64,000 nt of DNA from an uncultured Lachnospiraceae bacterium (GTDB taxonomy: Bacteria; Bacillota; Clostridia; Lachnospirales; Lachnospiraceae), in the NCBI GenBank assembly GCA_910588285.1, contig CAJUQB010000011.1, positions 1 to 64,000 of the forward strand. Direction: 5' to 3'. Below are positions 60,198 to 64,000 of the stretch, piece by piece. A program made the position numbers and the translations under genes. The notes beneath the pieces were generated by a model. That model was not told the origin of the DNA and searched no databases. It was given only the letters and a program-made list of their open reading frames with translations. The stretch's first letter is position 1, and each line of letters opens with the position of its first letter.

Positions 60198-60839
60198 ATG
60201 GAGACAAAGGCATTTATTTTTGATCTGGACGGAGTGATTGTATTTACGGACAAGTTCCACTATCAGGCCTGGAAAAAAATGGCGGACGGGATGGGGATTT
60301 ATTTTGATGAGACCATTAACAACCGTCTGAGGGGCGTCAGCCGTATGGACAGCCTTGAGATCATTCTGGAGCGTTACGAGGGAGAGCCCCTGTCCCGGTC
60401 GGAGAAGGAGGCTTTGGCGGAGGAGAAGAACGCATCCTACCGGGAGCTTCTGGCCACCATGACGCCGGCGGATGTGACGGACGAGGTACGGGCGGCCCTC
60501 AAAGAGCTTCGGGACCGGGGCTATAAGCTGGCCATTGGCTCCTCCAGCAAAAACGCCCGTTTTATCCTGGAAAAGGTGGAGCTTCTGGATGCCTTTGACG
60601 CTATCTCCGACGGCAACAATATCACCAATTCCAAGCCGGATCCGGAGGTGTTCCTGAAGGCTGCGGAGTATCTGGGAGAGAAGCCGGAGGAATGCATTGT
60701 GGTAGAGGATGCCTACGCAGGGGTGGATGCCGCCAAGGCCGGCGGCATGCGGGCAGCTGCCATCGGGGATGCCGCTTCCTATGAGAAGGCGGATTATAAA
60801 CTGGACGTGTTTGAGGACTTATTGAAAATCGGGCTGTAA
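60198..60839 (+). CDS. pgmB: Beta-phosphoglucomutase-like HAD protein
   Basis: A 213-residue HAD-family mutase. FDLDGVIVFTDKFHYQAWKK is the beta-phosphoglucomutase-type active site (nucleophile Asp and acid/base Asp two residues on). AIGSSSKNARFILEKV and NSKPDPEVFLKAA complete the motifs. It should interconvert beta-glucose-1-phosphate and glucose-6-phosphate. It is in an operon with GH3, not with a phosphorylase that would produce its substrate, so the phosphatase alternative is open. ATG 60198 follows AGGAGGAGAG; the longer frame overlaps GH3. Confidence 0.88.
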   Translation: METKAFIFDLDGVIVFTDKFHYQAWKKMADGMGIYFDETINNRLRGVSRMDSLEIILERYEGEPLSRSEKEALAEEKNASYRELLATMTPADVTDEVRAALKELRDRGYKLAIGSSSKNARFILEKVELLDAFDAISDGNNITNSKPDPEVFLKAAEYLGEKPEECIVVEDAYAGVDAAKAGGMRAAAIGDAASYEKADYKLDVFEDLLKIGL

Positions 60840-60852
60840 GGCCCGATTTTTA
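60826..60852 (+). terminator. Terminator of the ABC/GH3 operon
   Basis: Arms ATCGGGC and GCCCGAT around TGTAAG, followed by TTTTTAT. The hairpin contains the stop codon of pgmB. Confidence 0.75.
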
Positions 60853-60875
60853 TGATATCATCCGCTGATTTCCGG

Positions 60876-60904
60876 TTGTAAAGTTGTTTTTGCCATAGTA
60901 TAAT
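60876..60904 (+). promoter_or_regulatory. Promoter of the 55-residue gene
   Basis: TTGTAA (60876-60881), 17 bases, TATAAT (60899-60904), 20 bases before its start. Confidence 0.55.
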
Positions 60905-60923
60905 GAAACCAGGAGGTGATAGG

Positions 60924-61091
60924 ATGCCAGTAAACGAAAAGGAATATAACGGTAATTTGTTTGACCAATTATCCATTTTGGAAAGAATTGAGGCAGTTAC
61001 ACAAGATGAGGCAGCACTCAAACAAATAGCAATTGAGAGGCGCCAGATTGAGAGAAAACTATACCAAAAGCCGCCTCTTGTAAGTGAATAA
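60924..61091 (+). CDS. Small protein of unknown function
   Basis: A 55-residue charged protein, MPVNEKEYNGNLFDQLSI at the start, then mostly helical and rich in Glu, Arg and Gln. I do not recognise it. It is supported by a consensus promoter, an AGGAGGTG ribosome site and an immediate terminator, a complete transcription unit. It is convergent with the receiver-synthetase gene. It could be a regulatory or adaptor peptide, but nothing shows this. Confidence 0.6.
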   Translation: MPVNEKEYNGNLFDQLSILERIEAVTQDEAALKQIAIERRQIERKLYQKPPLVSE

Positions 61092-61123
61092 TAAAGAATG
61101 CGCAGAGCGCATTCTTTATTATT
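61087..61123. terminator. Perfect bidirectional terminator
   Basis: A 17-base perfect stem, AATAATAAAGAATGCGC and its complement around AGA, flanked by A/T runs on both sides. It separates the small plus-strand gene from the minus-strand receiver-synthetase gene and overlaps the last codons of both. Confidence 0.85.
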
Positions 61124-62189
61124 CTCTGGAAAAATCAATCCGGTTGCGGATCTCCTGCATCTGGCTGTCAATCCGGGCTATGGAATCTGCGCAGTCCTGC
61201 AGCTGCTTAGCGATCTCGTCGGCATCTGCGATGTGCTTCTTGTATTTGAGCTTATGCTCCAGGCTGGCCCAGAAATCCATGGCAATCGTGCGGAACTGCA
61301 CCTCAGCCTTCATGTATTTCTTGCCGCCGGACAGGAAAATGGGCACATTGATAATCAGGTGGAGGCTGCGGTAGCCATTGTCCTTGGGGTGTGCAATGTA
61401 GTCCTTTCTCTGCAGGAGGATGATGTCGTCCTGCCTTAGAAAAAGATCCGCCAGGCGGTAAATATCGTCAGGAAAGGAGCAGATCACACGAATCCCCGCC
61501 ACATCGGTAAGGTATTCCCGGATGCTGTCCACAGTGAGGGGATAGCCCTTGCGTTCCATTTTCTCGAAAATGCTCTCGGTTGATTTGAGGCGGCTTTTGA
61601 TGGATTCAAAGGGATTCCTGTTATATTTTAAGGAGAATTCCGTGTTCAATACCTGTAGCTTTGTCTCAACCTCAACAATGGCAGAGCGGAATTCCATCAG
61701 CAGGTAACTGAAAGCCTGCTCGTCCCGCAGCTTGGTCTCCTGCCTCCGGATGATCTGTGACTGCCGCCTGATGGCCTCTGCCTGCTGTTCTACGATCTCC
61801 TCCAGGCGGTTTTTGCAGGAGAACAGCTCAATGGCATTTTTTACACGGTTTTTCACGATGGAGCTCTCAAAGGGCTTGTGGATAAAATCGGATACCCCAA
61901 GCTCAAAGCAGCGGTTCTCCACCTCCACGGCATATTCGCTGCTGATGATCAGCACAGGTATGTGCTTCAACAGCCCCTTTGTGCGCATGCTGTCAAGGAC
62001 CGCGAATCCGTCCATATTAGGCATGCACAGATCCAGGAGCAGGGCAGCTGTGTCGTTCCTGTGTTCTGTGAGCTGATCCAAAGCCTCCAGCCCGTCGGCA
62101 GCCATGTCCACCAGATAGGTGTCGCTCAGCATGCTGCACAGCAGCTCACGGTTCAGCTCCGCATCGTCTACTACCAATACTCGTTCCAT
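61119..62189 (-). CDS. Response-regulator receiver fused to a (p)ppGpp synthetase domain
   Basis: A 356-residue two-domain protein. Residues 1-~118 are a CheY-like receiver: acidic pair Asp8/Asp9 in VLVVDDAELN, phosphoacceptor Asp53 in LLLDLCMPNMDG, and Lys105 in IHKPFE. Residues ~119-165 form a charged, probably coiled-coil linker. Residues ~166-356 are a RelA/SpoT synthetase: SIKSRLKSTES (Arg200/Lys202), LTDVAGIRVIC (Asp229), NGYRSLHLII, and EVQFRTIAMDFWASLEHK (Glu296). All expected catalytic residues are there and no hydrolase domain is attached. Phosphorylation would be expected to control alarmone synthesis; the direction is unknown. No histidine kinase is adjacent. Confidence 0.9.
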   Translation of the reverse strand: MERVLVVDDAELNRELLCSMLSDTYLVDMAADGLEALDQLTEHRNDTAALLLDLCMPNMDGFAVLDSMRTKGLLKHIPVLIISSEYAVEVENRCFELGVSDFIHKPFESSIVKNRVKNAIELFSCKNRLEEIVEQQAEAIRRQSQIIRRQETKLRDEQAFSYLLMEFRSAIVEVETKLQVLNTEFSLKYNRNPFESIKSRLKSTESIFEKMERKGYPLTVDSIREYLTDVAGIRVICSFPDDIYRLADLFLRQDDIILLQRKDYIAHPKDNGYRSLHLIINVPIFLSGGKKYMKAEVQFRTIAMDFWASLEHKLKYKKHIADADEIAKQLQDCADSIARIDSQMQEIRNRIDFSRE

Positions 62190-62240
62190 AATTTCCCAAT
62201 TCCTTATCTTACAGTGTGATTATTTTACTTTGCTGAACAT

Positions 62241-62269
62241 AGTATACACGATTTGAAAAAAAATGGAAA
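62241..62269 (-). promoter_or_regulatory. Candidate promoter of the receiver-synthetase gene
   Basis: Minus strand TTTCCA (62264-62269), 17 bases, TATACT (62241-62246). The -35 element is weak, which would fit activator dependence or low expression. Confidence 0.45.
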
Positions 62270-62317
62270 GATAAAGCAAAGAAAAAGAGAGAAAAAAGCT
62301 TTTTTCTAAATTATGAA

Positions 62318-62346
62318 TTGCAATTTAAATGGAAAAGAGTTATAAT
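62318..62346 (+). promoter_or_regulatory. Chemoreceptor promoter
   Basis: TTGCAA (62318-62323), 17 bases, TATAAT (62341-62346), 40 bases before the start. It resembles a housekeeping promoter rather than a sigma-28 flagellar one. An 18-base perfect palindrome, AGAAAAAAGCTTTTTTCT, lies just upstream at 62290-62307. Confidence 0.65.
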
Positions 62347-62386
62347 GAACCAATAGACAGTAAACTACGTAGGAGGATGCATCGTT

Positions 62387-64000
62387 ATGAGCAAACACAT
62401 TGGAACAAAAATTTTCGCTTTCCTGGCCTTGATCATTGTGCTTCAGATAGCTTTTATTATTCTGGCAATGAGTGGTCTGTCCAAGATCAGTGCGAACAAC
62501 AAGAAGACCATGGACATCTTCGTGGAGATGAACGTGAAGAAGGGGGAAGTCGGCAAGGGTATTTCGGATGTGCGTATGGTGGGAGAATTGATCGTAATAC
62601 TGGATGATCCGGTCAAGGTACAGACATATGCCGAGGAGTTGGATTCAGAGATTGAGATACTGCTGACTGCCATGGAGACGGTACAGTCCCTTGCCGGCCA
62701 GGCGGGAGATCCGGTTTTGTCGGAGGATATTGCGAAGCTTCGTGCTTCTGTGGATGAGTCCATTGAGATCATCCGTGAGGCCCGGGAGATCAAGCTGGGA
62801 GGAGATAAGGATGCAAGCTATGCTTATCTCGACGACAACCTGCTTCCGGTGCTTGCAGATATTACCGAGCTGCAGACATCCTGCAGCGAGGAGATTGAGC
62901 TGAAGATGGAAGAGGCCCGGGAGACCCTGCTTTTCACGATTTCATCCGTGCAGATCTTTATGCTTGTAGTAGCAGTGGCGATTGTAATCATTATTATCCT
63001 TACCGTGTTTGTGATCACCAAGACCGTTGCCAAGCCGGCAAGATATGCCTCTACTCAGATGAACAACATCATTGGCAAGATCAGCCGGGAGGAGGGAGAC
63101 CTTACCGAGCGTATCGAGGTTAAGACCAAGGATGAGATCGGACAGCTGGCAGGCGGCATCAATGATTTCCTGGAGCAGCTGCAGGGGATTATGCAGAAGC
63201 TGAAGGGCCAGTCCCAGAGCATGCTGCAGTGCGCCCAGACTACCATGAGCCGGGTAAGCGAATCCAACGACAATGCCAGCAATGTATCTGCGGCTATGGA
63301 AGAGCTGGCGGCCAGCATGGAGGAGGTAGCGGCTACCATTGCAGATATTGCGACAGCCAGTGAAGAGATGCTGTCCTCCGTTCAGTCCATGAACGGCCAG
63401 GCTGAGGAAGGTGCGAACCTGGTTCAGGAGATCAAGCAGCGTGCAGAGGAGATCAACGAGAATACCGTACAGAGCAAGCATACCATTGACAATATGGTGA
63501 AGGAGATCCGTGAGACATTGGAGAGCGCTGTGGAGGAGAGCCGCAGTGTGGATAAGATCAATGAGCTGACAGACGAGATCCTGAATATTTCCAGCCAGAC
63601 CAACCTGCTGGCCCTGAATGCTTCCATTGAGGCCGCCAGAGCAGGAGAGGCAGGCAAGGGATTTGCAGTTGTTGCAGATGAGATCCGTATGCTGGCAGAG
63701 AACAGCAAGAATACAGCCAACAACATTCAGGAGATCAGCCAGCTGGTAACAGCAGCTGTGGCGAAGCTGGCAAGGAATGCAGAGTCCATGCTTCAGTTCA
63801 TCGACCAGAAGGTGCTGACCGACTACGATGGATTTGTAGGAGTTGCAAAGCAGTACTATGATGATGCTGATAATATGAATCATATTCTGAGTGATTTCTC
63901 CATGTACACGGCTGATATTGAGGATACCATGAAGAATGTGAACGAAGGGATCAACGGTATTTCTACCACTGTGGATGAGAGTGCCAAGGGAGTTGCCAGT
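62387..64000 (+). CDS. Methyl-accepting chemotaxis protein, 3' end outside window
   Basis: 538 codons are visible and the frame is open at the window edge. Order: membrane segment at about 8-30 (FAFLALIIVLQIAFIILAMS), a ~150-residue extracellular four-helix-type sensor, second membrane segment at about 185-210 (FMLVVAVAIVIIIILTVFVI), HAMP linker, then the long cytoplasmic coiled coil. The hairpin tip LLALNASIEAARAGEAGKGF is the conserved CheA/CheW contact. Start 62387 follows AGGAGGA. It signals to a CheA kinase elsewhere. It is divergent from the receiver-synthetase gene across 197 bases. Confidence 0.93.
   Translation, partial: MSKHIGTKIFAFLALIIVLQIAFIILAMSGLSKISANNKKTMDIFVEMNVKKGEVGKGISDVRMVGELIVILDDPVKVQTYAEELDSEIEILLTAMETVQSLAGQAGDPVLSEDIAKLRASVDESIEIIREAREIKLGGDKDASYAYLDDNLLPVLADITELQTSCSEEIELKMEEARETLLFTISSVQIFMLVVAVAIVIIIILTVFVITKTVAKPARYASTQMNNIIGKISREEGDLTERIEVKTKDEIGQLAGGINDFLEQLQGIMQKLKGQSQSMLQCAQTTMSRVSESNDNASNVSAAMEELAASMEEVAATIADIATASEEMLSSVQSMNGQAEEGANLVQEIKQRAEEINENTVQSKHTIDNMVKEIRETLESAVEESRSVDKINELTDEILNISSQTNLLALNASIEAARAGEAGKGFAVVADEIRMLAENSKNTANNIQEISQLVTAAVAKLARNAESMLQFIDQKVLTDYDGFVGVAKQYYDDADNMNHILSDFSMYTADIEDTMKNVNEGINGISTTVDESAKGVAS

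Overview
The window looks like a chromosomal segment of a gut-type, anaerobic Firmicute of the family Lachnospiraceae (Clostridium cluster XIVa). This is an inference from protein flavour and gene content: class III anaerobic ribonucleotide reductase, many AraC-type sugar regulators, glycoside hydrolases of families 2, 3, 39 and 78, an acyl-CoA dehydrogenase/Etf cluster, strong AGGAGG ribosome sites and a GC-rich third codon position. No rRNA, tRNA, CRISPR array, insertion sequence or phage module was seen. Both ends cut through genes: a sigma-factor gene at base 1 and a chemoreceptor gene at base 64000.

Layout. 1-10.4 kb: partial sigma factor, an SDR oxidoreductase, an orphan MNT nucleotidyltransferase with a vestigial partner, a Na/phosphate symporter core and uppP; then a decayed rhamnoside locus (frameshifted GH78 rhamnosidase and internally deleted GPH symporter) beside an intact AraC regulator; then a spermidine-synthase-like membrane protein and larB. 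10.4-14.4 kb: a TetR/GNAT pair with an operator inside a consensus promoter, a compact type I toxin-antitoxin locus, a GntR/DUF5808 pair and a 173-bp structured repeat. 14.4-26 kb: ferritin, a truncated HipA-like kinase gene, enoyl-CoA hydratase, an AAA/PD-(D/E)XK protein, two AraC regulators, glycogen phosphorylase and a GH2 enzyme. 26-36 kb: CoA-transferase, acyl-CoA dehydrogenase, etfB and etfA as one operon; then nrdD-nrdG-dut-phosphoribosyltransferase preceded by two NrdR-like boxes; then an orphan sugar-ABC ATPase. 36-43.7 kb: a frameshifted small gene, nitroreductase, MATE exporter, a C-glycoside-deglycosidase-like pair with its AraC regulator, and a P-type ATPase. 43.7-50.6 kb: rarA, an aminotransferase, a PTS-like IIC protein, a PilZ/degenerate HD-GYP protein and a small alarmone synthetase, mostly tightly spaced. 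50.6-60.9 kb: a fused AraC-GH39 protein divergent from a sugar ABC transporter / GH3 / beta-phosphoglucomutase operon. 61-64 kb: a response-regulator receiver fused to a (p)ppGpp synthetase, divergent from a chemoreceptor.

How it works together. Most of the region serves carbohydrate scavenging under local AraC control, with at least one system (rhamnoside) already lost. The most unusual content is second-messenger signalling: two alarmone synthetases in 13 kb, one downstream of a c-di-GMP-binding-type protein and one carrying its own phosphoacceptor domain. The type I toxin-antitoxin locus at 11.6-11.9 kb is too short for routine gene calling, but promoters, terminators and RNA pairing can all be read from the sequence.
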